Part shown: piece after piece, positions 12,745 to 24,488 of the stretch
Numbering within the stretch: the stretch's first letter is position 1
How the letters are laid out: the number at the start of each line of letters is the position of its first letter
NCBI GenBank assembly: GCA_963921935.1
Contig: OY998177.1
Location: forward strand, 10,939,754 to 11,003,753
Source of the DNA: Galeruca laticollis
Lineage: Eukaryota; Arthropoda; Insecta; Coleoptera; Chrysomelidae
Direction: 5' to 3'
DNA: 64,000 bases
The notes under the pieces: generated by a model
Told to the model about the DNA's origin: nothing
The model's input: the letters and a program-made list of their open reading frames with translations, nothing else
Databases searched by the model: none
Program-made: the position numbers and the translations under genes

Positions 12745-12746
<2 letters not shown>
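11926..12746. mobile_element. Penelope-like insertion with inverted 5' part
   Basis: The left part (about 12124-11926, minus) encodes PLE RT-thumb sequence: IPFLDTKL, IDWYRKP, WSYHKYS. The right part (from about 12125, plus) encodes the end of the GIY-YIG domain (HIIDFDSV, LLEMAQIS, LSDIYYYLLS), then 3' UTR and a hammerhead-like fold at 12648-12685. The protein order implies one element whose 5' portion was inverted on insertion, with the switch near 12124. The whole is bracketed by (TA)n at 11875-11925 and 12747-12799, so the target was probably a TA repeat. The core of the GIY-YIG motif is missing at the junction. Confidence 0.8.
12648..12685 (+). ncRNA. Hammerhead-ribozyme-like fold (PLE 3' end)
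   Basis: Helix I is TCC (12648-12650) with GGA (12683-12685). The core is TTGATAA (12651-12657), i.e. U3 and A8 where the consensus has C3 and G8. An extra T follows at 12658. Helix II is GGAAT/ATTCT (12659-12674). GAA is followed by palindromic AGCT and T at position 17. Activity is uncertain. Confidence 0.5.

Positions 12747-12799
<53 letters not shown>
12747..12799. repeat. (TA)n microsatellite between two PLE copies
   Basis: TA run of about 53 bp, ending where the next PLE begins. Confidence 0.95.
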
Positions 12800-12802
<3 letters not shown>

Positions 12803-12911
12803 AAGGAAGATTTTTGAATTTTCATTCATATCACAAACACTCCAAGGTGAATCTGGCCAAGCAGATGAAAAATAGCACAATAAAAATTTACATATCTTAC
12901 AAACCTTATTT

Positions 12912-13601
12912 TTGGATGATTCTTATCCCAGACCGTTACTCAATAAGTTATTATTCAGTACGTCGGCTACCATCGATGTACGAACTATCGATAGCCATCC
13001 TAATATCTCTCCAATGGAAAGAGTTTCTGGTGAGGACCCAATTCACCCAATTTTCACTTCTCTACCTTATATAAGAGACATTACACCTAGACTTACCAGG
13101 TTATTTATGAATCTCAATAATTTCAAAATTGCAAATGAAACTATATTGACAACCAGATCAATTTATTCAAAGGTTAAAGACAAAAATCCTCTTACATCTT
13201 GTACAAATGTTGTCTATAGTATTCCTTGTCGTGATTGTGATAAACACTATATCAGTCAGACTATGAGATCGCTTTCCAACCGTATAGTCTCACACAAGAG
13301 TGATTCCAGGTTATACCCTGAAAGATGCGCTCTTGCAGAACATGTTAACAATTTGGATCATCGAATGGACTTTGAATCAGTAAAAGTGTTGGCTACTGAG
13401 TCACATAAAACTAAGAGAACCTTCTTAGAGATGGCCTTCATTTCACAGTCAAATATTTGCATAAATAAAAAAACAGATATCAATCATTTGAGCGACATTT
13501 ATTCCTTTTTACTGTCATTGCATAACAATCACAGACCACATAACATGAAGACTTTCCAAGGTACACATAACAACAACACCTCACTACTAACATTCAATTA
13601 A
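12912..13601 (+). CDS. PLE C-terminal protein: linker plus GIY-YIG endonuclease
   Basis: Open for 229 codons without a stop. The N-terminal third is the RT-to-endonuclease connector (SHPNISPMERV, RSIYSKVKDKNP). The GIY-YIG-type nuclease follows: CTNVVYSIPCRDCDKHYISQT carries the CxxC-like cysteines and a YSI...YIS variant of the GIY...YIG pair. The downstream helix has LSNRIVSHKSD (Arg and His of the motif), then AEHVNNLDH and LEMAFIS. In PLEs this enzyme nicks the target for primed reverse transcription. The usual second motif YIGQT reads YISQT here, a change at the glycine that may weaken it. The first Met is internal; the true upstream start is lost. Confidence 0.85.
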   Translation: MDDSYPRPLLNKLLFSTSATIDVRTIDSHPNISPMERVSGEDPIHPIFTSLPYIRDITPRLTRLFMNLNNFKIANETILTTRSIYSKVKDKNPLTSCTNVVYSIPCRDCDKHYISQTMRSLSNRIVSHKSDSRLYPERCALAEHVNNLDHRMDFESVKVLATESHKTKRTFLEMAFISQSNICINKKTDINHLSDIYSFLLSLHNNHRPHNMKTFQGTHNNNTSLLTFN

Positions 13602-14288
13602 TTATTAGGGTGATAGTATGGGCAATTCCACTGTTTTCAACGTATATTTTTATTATTGTTATTATTAATGTTAATATTATTATTGTTGTTACCTTAATAA
13701 TGCCTTTTTACAATCAATATGTATTCGACAATACATCAACCATCCTTTTGTTCACATATAAGCTGTCATGTAATTAATCTTTTCCGTTGAGAGTCACGTT
13801 TAAAGGGAACTCTTCTTCTTGCCGTAAATTACGGCCTGAACCCTTCTCCCTTAGCGGTTCTATTGGTGTTGGTAAATAGAACCTGCGCGCCGCTCTCACG
13901 TTTTGAGAACTTGTTTAATGACGACTACCGTGAATTGTTTGAACCAGTGATGTCAAATGCCCGTTTCCATTTCCGTCTTGGAGGGAAGGATTCCTGCTTG
14001 TTGGCGTCCTTTTTCGGCTGTGTTTGTTGAAAAATGATTTTACGACGTTAATCTCGTGCAAGTTTTGTGTTTTTATTGTTTTTATTATTATATTATACTA
14101 TAACAGCCTCAATGTTGTTAATATTGTTGCTAATTTGAATGTCAATTTTCCCTAACTGATGCCATGTGATGAGTTCTTCAATCTTATGTTTTACATAAAG
14201 GAAAATAATTTCACATTGAATGTAAGTACACTTTCGTCTCTTTATTGATAGAGTTGAGAATAATCCCATTTTTTCCTCTATTTGTAGC

Positions 14289-14328
14289 GTCCCTGATGAT
14301 GAAATCGAACGTTTTCGAAAGCTTGGAT
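14289..14328 (+). ncRNA. Hammerhead-ribozyme-like fold with consensus core
   Basis: Helix I is GTCC (14289-14292) with GGAT (14325-14328). The core is exact CTGATGA (14293-14299), followed by an extra T at 14300. Helix II is GAAA/TTTC (14301-14316, 8-nt loop). GAA is followed by palindromic AGCT (14320-14323) and T at the cleavage position 14324. This copy has all consensus core residues. A second strand would be needed to complete helix III, as in dimeric hammerheads. Confidence 0.6.
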
Positions 14329-14384
14329 AAAAACCAATGAAAAATTCTCTTTTTCCCTGTTGCTGCATTCCCCAATATTTTTGA

Positions 14385-14388
<4 letters not shown>

Positions 14389-14416
<28 letters not shown>
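14389..14416. repeat. (TA)n microsatellite ending a PLE
   Basis: TA run immediately after the PLE terminus. Confidence 0.95.
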
Positions 14417-14419
<3 letters not shown>

Positions 14420-14421
<2 letters not shown>

Positions 14422-15986
14422 AACTCATCACAACATCTATAGGAGTTTGAAGGTGTTGGTGTGTGAGGGTTTCAAGCTGAATTTGGTTGTAAGTTGCCAA
14501 AACATAGGGAATTATTTGTTTTTCATGATATGAATGAAATTAAAATGGGTTATATATTGAATGTGTACCTATGATATCGTTTGTTTAATGTAAATATTGA
14601 GATGCTAAAATAATATTCAAATCATTTACCAGGGCTTCATAAAATAATTCAACTCATACCTGTAGACCAGAAACCATCTTTAAACAATATAATAACTTGT
14701 AAATTTGTCATATACGTCATTAAAAGTATCTAAAACCTTAAAAGAATAAATAAATGTATTTAGATTGTTATAATACATCATGTTTAATAAGAATTAGTAG
14801 CAGAATCATTATTTTAGAGGTTTATTATTATTCTGACACAGATAACTGTCAACTGATTGGAATGTCAAATTTACTTTCATAGCATGAAATTTCCGCGACA
14901 GAAGCTTGACGCCGCCACAGAGTTCAATGTCAGCGACAGGAATTTGTTGTCATAGAACTATATATAATTCTGACAAGCGTATAAAGCGACAATGAAATAT
15001 AACACATAAAGAATTTTTGTAAATATAATTTTAGGCCAAGTTTATGAGAAATAATAATCGTTACCAAATTTTAATAGAAATTGAAAAGAATTATATATAT
15101 TTTGAAAAATATCAATTTGTAGTTTTGTCTAATTAAGAATGGAAAAGTATTACACAATGAGAGGTTTTTTTTTATAAATAGGGATATTTTTGGAGAAGTA
15201 GAGTTTTAAATAGATGAATTAAATTATTTTGGAAATAAACAAAACATTAAATATCATCAAATAGTTAGGAAAAATATGGAATTAAATGAAAACCTCTGAT
15301 TTGTAAATTATAGTTAAAAAAAATCTAGTGAGATGATGAGTTTTGTCCATAGCAACGGACGGGGAAAATAGGAATTGTTGATTTTAAAAAAATTGGAGGA
15401 TGATTTTATGATATTTTGGAGAGAGGACGTAGTTAAATAAAATTTTAAAATTATAATAAAATAGAACTAAAGTCCTCATATAAGTAAAGAAAAGTATATA
15501 GAAAGTGTAAATGAAGTTGAAGAAGTTAATTGAAAAGATTTCAAAGTGAATTGAAGGTACAGAAGATATAGGATTAAAAGACATAGAAAAGAAAGGTGTT
15601 GGGTTGATAAGACAAACAGAGAGTAACATTAGATCATATTTCTAAATTAATTGAAGTCTGAATTGGAAAAGGAAAAATAAAAATATGACATCTCAAATTA
15701 TACCTGAAATATAATTTTAAACTTACGTGTAAAGTTCCAGAGTATGTGTATTTGGTAGACACATTAATAGAAGTGTTGGTGTAGAAGATTGATTGTTGGT
15801 TCCAGAAGAAGACATCGGTAGTGCCAGGTTAGTGTTGAGTACTTTATTGGTTAACCAATTAAATAACTGAAATAATTTTGATTTGGCCATTTAAATTCAA
15901 TTTTCTAATATAAGGGTATTCTAATTCAAAATTTATTAGGTTATAGTTAATTTTTCATTTCATCGTATTAGATTTTGTTTGTATTG

Positions 15987-16042
<56 letters not shown>

Positions 16043-19000
16043 TTCTTTTCGTATTTTCATTTCATAGTTCTCATAAAATATGTAATTAGAGTGTATGTCA
16101 TTGTCGTTTCTTTCTGATAAAAAAAAATAAAATAAACAAAAATAGGTTCTATAACTTAGGCGTACCAACGTATTTGAAATCCAGAACTCGAAGGGAGTAA
16201 AGAGTCTCATGCCCGACTATATATATTTGAGCTAGCCGAACCAACATTTGAATATAAATTAAATAGAAACTAAATATTACATTTATCCTAATCATAAAAA
16301 TAAAAGAATTAATTATAAAATCATAAATATATAATAATATATCTACAATAGTCCTATTTCATTCTGAAATAGGAAAAGATATTATCTCGATTGTGTACAC
16401 ATTCAGATGTCAAATCGTTTTATCAAAGTAGTGGATTTTTATTCAGGACTAAAACGTAGCTAACAGTAGCTGTGCATTTTAAGCCGAACTATTTTTTTAA
16501 TGTCGCAATAATGAGGGGTGCGGAGAGTACTCACGAACAAGTCTGTATTTAAATCCAGTTTTTTTTTGTGGAACTGATATAAACCAGCACTAAAATATGT
16601 GAGGTTGGAGGAAATACAAAAAAATTCACGTGGGTGACGTTCAATATATTTTGAGGGGTTATGTCGCATACAGACGACCCGATTTAGTTTTTGCCACTTC
16701 GTTGTCTTCGCACATAGGCCCCCAACAATATGCGTGAAATGTTAAGTCACTACCTGTTATATATTTTCCACAGAGTTGCAAATATAAAATTTAAAAAATC
16801 CTTTTTTCAAACGTACGTAGTACGGCAATAATTAAAATTTGATAGAACCTTTTTTAAATAAGATGTATAAACTAAAGAGTTTGCCATATTCTGTGCTTTA
16901 GTTTATGAGAACCAAGTCGTATCCTTTATTATGCGTAGAAAATTTAATGTCCATCAAGTTACGTGTAAAATTTCTCAAACAAAATTTCACCGGGGTAATT
17001 GTCTTGTTAATACTCACTTAGTTTCGGAGATCATCAATATTTTCTTCTTTCATGGTCAGCAGCCACACTTTATCGTAGAATATTCTTAGGCGTTAATGCT
17101 TTATTAGTGCCTCTCAATGGTATATAAAATGTTGGTAATCCTTTAAAAGCTTCAAAGAAAACTTATTATCAAGGTCAAGATCTTTATTATTTCGGTAGTG
17201 CTTTTTACTGCTTCAAATTATGTCTTCTTCACTGTTTTTTCTAATTATCCCCATTTTTTAAGCTCATTAACTGAACGTGGAGTTATCAAAAATTAAGAAA
17301 TTTTATATATCAAGCGCTGACTTCACGGATCCCAAAATTTAATCTGTTCGCTAAATTATTTTTGAACTATCGGATCAGCGATTTACCCTACGACTGATAT
17401 AGATAATCTATTGTAAATACTTAAGTGTAAAAACATGATATTTTTTCAAAATGTTACTCATTTTTGGAGAATGTATTCCAATAAAAAGGTTACACTAAGA
17501 CGTTTGTTCGTTCTTCTCATTGGCAACTTCAGGTACGGCGTCATTGGAAGCTGCGAGAACAATAAAAATATACAAACACACACAACATGAGATCATCCTC
17601 ACCATGCGATTTAAAATTTTTTTGGACATTTGTAGAGAGATCAATTGAATAACTTTGCTGACCTAAAATTGGCAGGGCATAAGGAATGAATAAGAAAAAA
17701 GAATCAGAGACAGGGTGCGGTATACAATCAGTACTCACCGTCCACTAGCTTAGAGTCTAAGAAGTGTATGTTTCAAATGGTTAGGTTAGGGTAGTACCGG
17801 AGAAAACTTCTGTCAGAGCACCCAAGATTGCTACAAGTTACCCAACAACTCCTCAGAGGGTGAACGACACTGTCTGCATACTTGGAAACTCAATCAGGTA
17901 AGTTTGAAATGAAGCTAGAAAGGTCCTCTAATTGAAATTTGAATTATTTGGACCTTGAAGTCTCTTCGATAAATGCTACAAATATCACAAAATATTATCG
18001 GAGCTGTATATACATAAGTTGTTCATCAACTAATAATTCAAAACAAAGCATGAACCATAGCTGAAGGCAGAAACATAAATAAGGCTGAAGGCCACAAATC
18101 TATGCAGTAATCGAAATGCAAATAAACCTCAAAAGCTCCAAACACTCAGCCCTAAATCAAGTACGATTCGACGTTTAACCCAATTTCCCGAATACTAACA
18201 CCGAAGTGTCATCGCTATAGTACCATAAGTTTACTACCCTAGTTTACAATTATATCAGAAATTTATAAAATATAATGCGGTTTAAAATATTGGAAGTAAA
18301 TATCACACTTGACTCGAATCAAATATAATATATGGAAAACTAAAATTTGAGTATATGCCGATAATGGATACATTTTTGGAAAGGGGATGAAAGGGACTTT
18401 CGGATGGTGGTAAAAAATATAGGGTGTTGTATTTTAAATAAACCGATAATGTCGCTTCAAAAAATGTCATTTTTTTCGGCAGTTTCGGGAAAAAATATAC
18501 ATTTGGCAACTATGTCCACAAAAACTTGAAGGAAATATAAGAAGTTTACCGAAAACTGCACGTCGGTATCTTTTACTTTTACTTTATAGTGGCATACTGA
18601 CTCAAAATGAATATCATTCATTCTAATAAGTATATTCTATTATATTAAAATATGTATATTCCGTACTTAAACCTCTTTTCGCGCGAACGAAAATGTGATA
18701 AAATTTCACAAGGTCATATCAATTTATAAACAAATTGTGAAGGGAGTACCTAGTAAACGTACAATGAAAATATTTATCTTTTACAGCAGTTTCCTGCGAA
18801 ATGATTACAACTTTTTTTCAACGATATTACTATACTCTTTATAATTGTGATCCGTTGAAATAATTTGACAATATTTTGTTTGTATAAAAAATTGACACCA
18901 TTGACAATTGTTTGTATTGTCAAAAAAATTATTAGGAATAATAAAGTTAGCCTTCACTAAAGTGGCATGTTGATAATGAATTGTTAATAAAGTTTTGTAA

Positions 19001-19920
19001 AATGTAAATAGGATGTAAAGAATATCATACGAGGGGAAATATCAAAAGAAAAAATGCAGTTTTTGGCTATTTAATTCAGAAGGAAGAAGAATAATTCCAA
19101 ACAAGAAGGGCAGTGAAGAGGAACCATTAGTTCTGGCTAGAATAATTGAAAGGGTGGAAAAACATACTTCAGAGCAGGTCTAGTAAAAAACTAGGACTGA
19201 TAAACTAACGACATATTGTTAATAACAGATACATTTGACAAAAAAATTGGAAGGGAAACTCATCTAAGGCTAGATGATGAAAGTAAGCATTTGAGTACAA
19301 TATGTCAACAACTTCACTACATACCAAATTGGTATTATAGTTATATATTTGGTATCCAAAAACTAAAATCCACTTTGGTTATGAAAACTCTCATAATATT
19401 GAAAGGCACTAACTGTAGAAATATTACGAATACGAAATGTTTGCTACGTCATTTTAACCATTCAAAAGTAATATATTCAATTTGATTAACATATTCTTCT
19501 GAGCAATTAAATCTTTCAACTGTCTTAAGTCGCATTCTTCCTCATTATTCACACAACAAGCGTGTGCTCGTTTTTGTTGACGTTGCAATTCAGAATTTTA
19601 TCCTCTATTCTTCACTTGATATTTTTACTGGTACAATGTTACAATAATAAATCAAATATTTTTAATTGGCTGTTTAACATTCAGAATGGTCTCTGAAGAC
19701 TTGTAGATCGCCTTTTTTAGATTGCGATTCAAGAATGTATAAATAAAATATTCATAATGCTAAGTTAAATTTAAAACAATAGCTAGAGTATTTAATTGCA
19801 CAAATCCCTCTCGTTTGGAGCGATCTGCAGTGTAAAAAATAAACAGCGTGTAGCTTGTTCATAAAACGGTCATTATTTGTATTAATTTTAGTTTTCTGTG
19901 AGTTGTCATTAGTTCTAAAG
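14420..19920. other. Long AT-rich stretch without genes
   Basis: Apart from the (TA)n at 15988-16041, I see no homology, TIR or RNA fold. The ORFs at 14093-14500, 15384-15629, 15968-16210, 16460-16669, 17541-17738, 18303-18509 and 19216-19485 have low complexity or no motif. A single host intron could hide here, but no exon is evident. Confidence 0.5.
15988..16041. repeat. (TA)n microsatellite
   Basis: TA run with one internal ACA interruption near 16001. No TE boundary is evident beside it. Confidence 0.95.
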
Positions 19921-19926
19921 ACATAA

Positions 19927-21120
19927 AGGTTGATTCATATTATCATACATGGATCGTATCCAGTACGATGCGTTCTGGCTCCGAAAAATATTGTACTCAT
20001 TATTTCAAATGCACGGAACGTATCGGTTCAAGCAGCGAACGCTTAAGCACAGTAAACCTAACAAACAGTAGTGCATTTGTTCTTTGGATCACCTTATTAA
20101 GATGTTGAGCCCAGGTCAGCTTCTGGTCAAAAGTGGCTCCCAAGTACTTGACTTCTTTTGAGAACGTGATTTCCACGTTGTTGAGCTTGGGGCGTCTGAT
20201 CCCACTCAGTGCTCTTTCTTTTGTGAAGGGGACAATAACGGTTTTCTGCGGATTAACCGATATACCTTCCTACCTGCACCATTTGTCTACTATGTTCAGT
20301 ACGGTTTGTGTTCTTTCTGAAACATATTCTATGTTCGTGCCTCTGATTATTAGAACTATGTCATCCGCTTATCTAAGGCAGTAAAGTCTGTCCTTGGTCA
20401 TTTTGCCAGAAGATCTTAGACTAAGACCACCCAGTATAGGAGCGATAGAATGCCTCCCTGTGGGCAGCACCTTTCCACCTTTGCTTCTACTGTGTCCTCG
20501 CTAAGGGTGCATATGATGATTTTATCTCTTAGGCTGGTCTCTATTCAGTTGCGTATGATGTGCGGAATATTTGTACGCGTCAGTGCGTTCATTACTGAGG
20601 TTGTTGAACGCCCCCTCTATGTCTAGACACGCACCTAGTGCCACCTCTTTGTCGTAAATTGACTTTGTTAGAAGTCTGTTAAGATCATCCAGTGCGGAGT
20701 ATATGGACTTTGCTGGTTGATATGCGAATTGGAATGCGGCTAGCGGATATAATGACAATGTGCGGTTCCTGAAATGTAAATCTACAATGTTTTCCAGTGC
20801 TTTATGCAGGAATGAGGACAGGCATATGGATCTAAATGATATGGGCATTTTGACAAAATCCTGCCGATCTTTGGTAGATAGACTACCATCGCCCTTTGCT
20901 ATAGTACTGTTATATTAACTCAAACGATACATGCTCTGAAAATTTTACATATGTGTGACAGTAATATGTCCTGACGTTTCTGGGGCAATGCTGGGTAAAT
21001 TTCATCCTGACTTGACGATTTGAATGGTTGGAACTCATCTATGACCCATTTGAATTTGTTTATATGAACCGAAACGCGTCATGCTGGATACCATTCGTGT
21101 ATGATAATATGAATCAACCT
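19927..21120. mobile_element. PIF/Harbinger-like non-autonomous element carrying a LINE fragment
   Basis: Both ends start AGGTTGATTCATATTATCATACA (inverted at the right end, 21098-21120) and stay similar for about 60 bp. TAA flanks each side (19924-19926 and 21121-21123). A 3-bp TWA duplication is characteristic of PIF/Harbinger, and HARBI1 fragments occur at 22.4 and 34.6 kb. No transposase lies inside; the interior (about 20060-20920) is a minus-strand LINE remnant. Either a LINE inserted into a Harbinger MITE or the MITE captured it. Confidence 0.7.
20060..20920 (-). pseudogene. LINE reverse transcriptase fragment (I/R1-like)
   Basis: The open minus segment 20848-20522 shows RT fingers/palm blocks: RSICLSSFLHKALE, FQFAYQPAKSIYSAL, then ACLDIEGAFNN (motif A, normally LDIEGAFDN). 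Downstream on the minus strand the decayed frame continues through the YADD region (about 20360, frames broken) and a YLGATFDQKLTW-like block near 20130. Ends are ragged and several stops are present. It resembles the RNase H-bearing LINE at 33-34 kb and may be the same clade. Confidence 0.75.
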
Positions 21121-21344
21121 TAACTATTTCCGATATCAGCATGAAGCCTGGTACTGATTACTGAGTTCCCTTTCCTAGCCTTGCCAACCTAAGTCTGCAT
21201 AGTGCTTCACAATGGTAGCGTACATGTACGGCAATTGTAATTATTAGCGACACAGATCTTCAATGGTAAAACACAATGGAAATACTTCTGGTAAATTTGA
21301 AGATATCTTAGGGCTTCCCAGGAATCTAATTTGGGTTTTATTTA

Positions 21345-21975
21345 TTTATTCATGATTTTCATTAATGACTTACCCTCTAAACCTGAATGCTCGGTTTGTT
21401 TGTTAGTTGCGGAAGATTAGAAAACTTTCAAACGTGTAGAAAGGGTTAGAGATTGTGTTAACTACGGAAAGATATACGGTAGCATTTATGATTGGAGTTT
21501 ACCGAATAAATCATATTTTAATGTGAAAAAATGTTTTACTCTTAACGTGATCCTAATATTTTTGAATATCGAATTGATATCGAACACCTAAAAAGTTGTA
21601 CAGAAGTAAAAGATTTGGGCATCACTTACGAAAGTTTACCATATTTTGCTAAACATATTAAAAATAATACAATGTCTGCAAAGCGGTTATTGGGATACAT
21701 CATTAGACAAATTTCCAATTTCTCTAACATAGATACCATAAAGATCCTTCATTTTACCCTCGTAGGACCTAAATTAGAATTTGGAAATCAAATTTGGTTT
21801 ACTGAGACTACGCCATCTGTTTCAGAAACAATTCAAAATAAATTTTTGAGATATCAATATTCAAAAAAATATCATGTACGACCAGATTATATTGTTAGAA
21901 ATATCCAACTTAGAAATGGATTCAAGATCATCAGCCTTATTAATAATAATATCTGGATCATTCTAACATGACTTT
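21345..21975 (+). pseudogene. Jockey/CR1-type LINE RT C-terminal fragment
   Basis: A plus-strand remnant starts with IFINDLP near 21354, has a damaged catalytic region (LLVAED in place of LFADD) and IYDWSLPNKSYFNVKKC. It then continues in the open frame 21615-21971 with VKDLGITY just upstream and TLVGPKLEFGNQIW, as in the post-RT thumb. It is truncated at both ends. It may belong to the same broad lineage as the larger LINE at 23.6 kb, though they are too diverged to call one family by eye. Confidence 0.7.
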
Positions 21976-22039
21976 AAAACTAAATAAGTAAAGAGCATAT
22001 CAATAAATACATTCAACATAATTTCAACACTGGAATTAT

Positions 22040-22180
22040 ATTAGTGTTTTAATGAAACTGAACGTTTCTAGCTAATTCCACAATATAATGAAAAATGTTG
22101 AAAATTCTAAAAAATCGACAATTGTTTCGATAACTGAATATCATCGTCAGAATTACAGAAGTTACAATTTCACTGGAATA
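22040..22180 (-). mobile_element. Isolated PLE terminal fragment
   Basis: On the minus strand this matches the PLE terminus at 57.2-57.4 kb: the same CTGACGATGATATTCAG core and the same downstream CATTATATTGTGGAATTAGCTAGAAAC-type sequence (compare 57245-57290 and 58815-58860). No coding part accompanies it, so it is a solo terminal piece. Confidence 0.65.
22103..22160 (-). ncRNA. Hammerhead-ribozyme-like fold, best preserved copy
   Basis: On the minus strand the core CTGACGA (plus 22144-22150) is exact. An extra T follows, then helix II GATA/TATC with loop TTCAGT (22129-22142). GAA is followed by palindromic ACAATTGT and C at position 17 (22117). Helix I pairs AATT (22151-22154) with GATT (22113-22116), and TTCT/AGAA extend it distally (22105-22108 and 22157-22160). 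All catalytic-core residues match the hammerhead consensus. Confidence 0.65.
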
Positions 22181-22393
22181 ATACTAAATCGTTAGTAATA
22201 AGTTTGGGTATGTTTTACTCCCTGCTTAAGTTAACCTAACTTTCTTGGTCAAATGTAGAATTAATTGTTCCTTAGTGAAAATAATAGCAAAAATGTTCAC
22301 ACAAGTAAGTTGTACTTGATTATATACATTATTATAAATAATATATTGCCTATTATGGTCATAATTTTATGAATATGAATGTAGATGACTTGA

Positions 22394-22690
22394 TTGATAT
22401 TAACCAAGAAGAAGTCGAGGCTGAGAAACCACAATTGGGGCAAATTCCAAGTATATTCGAAGAGAATAAATTATTTTGTAGAATATGATGATTCTCAATT
22501 GAAACGAATTTACAAAATAAACAAAGATTCACCCGAAAATATAATTAATATGGTTCATCAACCAATTGATGTGACCTATAAACGAGGAGGAATTGGTACA
22601 GAACTGCAGGTCTTAGCTACAATAAGATACCTTGCTAAAAGAGCATATGAGCAACACATTTTAAGGTTAATATTTACCCAACTTCAATAG
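22394..22690 (+). pseudogene. HARBI1-like (PIF/Harbinger) N-terminal fragment
   Basis: A 98-codon open frame. Its C-terminal half (RRGGIGTELQVLATIRYLAKRAYEQ region) fits the conserved block upstream of the DDE domain in HARBI1-type nucleases, where L-x-x-E-x-QVL-x-x-LRFLAxGxYQ is typical. No catalytic residues are included and no splice site is obvious at its end. It lies just upstream of a LINE and is probably a truncated transposon remnant. Confidence 0.55.
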
Positions 22691-23560
22691 ATTTCTTTGT
22701 ATTTATACTGAAGTACTATATAGTAGATGATAAATCTTAAGATATCATTTATATTTGGCAAAACAAAAACATGATGAAAAACATTGCTTCATCAAAAACG
22801 GAAAACTTATTGTAAATGGAGATATATTCTACCCATCGCAACTTATGAAACATACCATGAGGATGATGAAGTTGTAGAAGTAGAAGAACGTAACACAAAA
22901 AGTAATCCCTCGACTCCAACTGTAACAATAGTAAATAGGGACTCCAAAGAAGCAGAACCAAGTAATCAGAATCCCTCGAAAAACACTCCACAAGAGATAA
23001 CTCCATAAGGCCCCAAAATAGAACCAAAGGTACCCCCAAAGAAATATCCAGGGAATTTAAACATCTCGAAAGAAATCCTTATAGAACGAGAAACAATTCA
23101 TCATCAGGTGCAAATAAAGTAAAGTGAAACCATATGAAATTTATTTTGGCTATAGCAGTAACTAAAAGAATAATTTCGAAAAAACTTTACAACTGTTTCA
23201 ACCTGCTCCGGCACACAGAATATATTTATATAAGTGCATAAATGGTTCGTCTACAATTTGTTACTATTATAAACTAGTTTTTATTTTGGGTGTTCAACAA
23301 TTACGTTTTTTTTTCTCTATGAATTCTACATTGTTTGTGTTCATGTCATTGCAATGTTTGTCAAATTCTAGATATTTGAAACTAACTTCTCTTCCTCTAG
23401 TTCCTTTAAAGTGACAGTAAACAAAAAAGTTGTTATATCTTTTAATGCCATTGTTCGAATATGAATCATAACAAATGGATTTGTATCTAAGTCGGTATGA
23501 GAACAAGGAAATCGAGGCCCAAGTAATAAATTCTTTATCGGATTTTGGTACATATACAAA

Positions 23561-24488
23561 TTGCAAAAAGGTCAAATCTCAGTACTACATATGAATATCA
23601 GAAGTATCCAAAAAAATTTTTATGAATTTTTGCTTTTCCGAGACCAGCAGGCCGACTTTGATATTGCATTGACAGAAACGAATAGACAGAAAGATGTAAG
23701 TATTTTTAATATAAATGGATATCACTTAATTTATAATGATGGGGACTCTCATAAATGCGACGGAGTAGTTTTGTATGTAAATAATAACACATTTTTACAA
23801 AATTGTCAAAATTTCTGGAACTAAAGCAAAAGAATTGGAAATTGAATTAAGGAATGAAACTGTACACATAACCGCATTGTATAAATCACCTATTATATGT
23901 CCTAAAATCTTTAGTACGGACCTCAATAGTTATTTAAATAATAAAAAAGGAAAGGAATCTGAAATTCATATACTGATGAGTGACATTAATATTGATCTTT
24001 TATCAGATGTCGATCACGTTGAACAATATAAAAATGACCTAGAACCATTGGATTTTGTCTTTTACATTAATCAAATAACAAGGCCCATAAGCGAAACTTG
24101 CCTAAACCACATTTATGTAAAAAAATCAAATTATGAAAATAATAATATTAAATCATTTATTTTTGACTACGGAATAACTGACCATCTCCCTATAGCACTA
24201 ATCATTCAATTTAAAGAGACATATGAAACAAAAAACGAAAATCAACCTAAAAAATTTATTAATTATCCAAAGTTAAGAGAACAGTTACGAAATAGAAATT
24301 GGCAAAATATATACACGAATACTGGGGTGAATGAATGTATAGATCAATTCCTTTCTATCTTACAGCAAAGTATCGAAGAATGTAAAAGTATTGTAAAAAG
24401 ATCGAAAATTAAAAGGGCTAAAAAACCATGGATTACTGCGAGATTACTAAAATCTATAAACGAAAAAAACAAAGTCTATAACCCCTAA
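23561..24488 (+). pseudogene. LINE endonuclease domain (APE-like)
   Basis: Two open segments (23561-23824 and 23835-24488) joined by a frameshift near 23825. The first has the N-terminal endonuclease block (VLHMNIRSIQKNF, then IALTETN with the catalytic Glu). The second has the GDFNID-like block altered to MSDINIDLL and a SDHLP-like block reading ITDHLPIAL. APE endonucleases nick target DNA for primed reverse transcription. The D/N/H triad is mostly present, but the Gly-Asp-Phe-Asn motif is degenerate. The C-terminal part (RAKKPWIT) leads into RT. Confidence 0.8.

Larger units (their letters stand above)
12800..14388 (+). mobile_element. 5'-truncated Penelope-like element
   Basis: The element starts directly after the (TA)n with RT-thumb sequence (LNFHSYHKHSK). 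It runs through the GIY-YIG domain (12912-13601), a UTR that is GC-richer around 13800-14050, and a hammerhead-like fold at 14289-14328. It stops at the next (TA)n at 14389. Most of RT is absent, so it cannot move alone. TA tracts on both sides suggest insertion into a TA repeat, which hides any target duplication. Confidence 0.85.

Noticed and set aside
15384..15629. Phe-rich 81-aa minus ORF
   Set aside because: AT-rich low-complexity composition; no motif.
23294..23575. 93-aa minus-strand ORF just upstream of the LINE endonuclease
   Set aside because: No recognisable motif, and the first codons overlap the LINE in antisense. It may be foreign sequence at the LINE 5' side, but I cannot support a gene.
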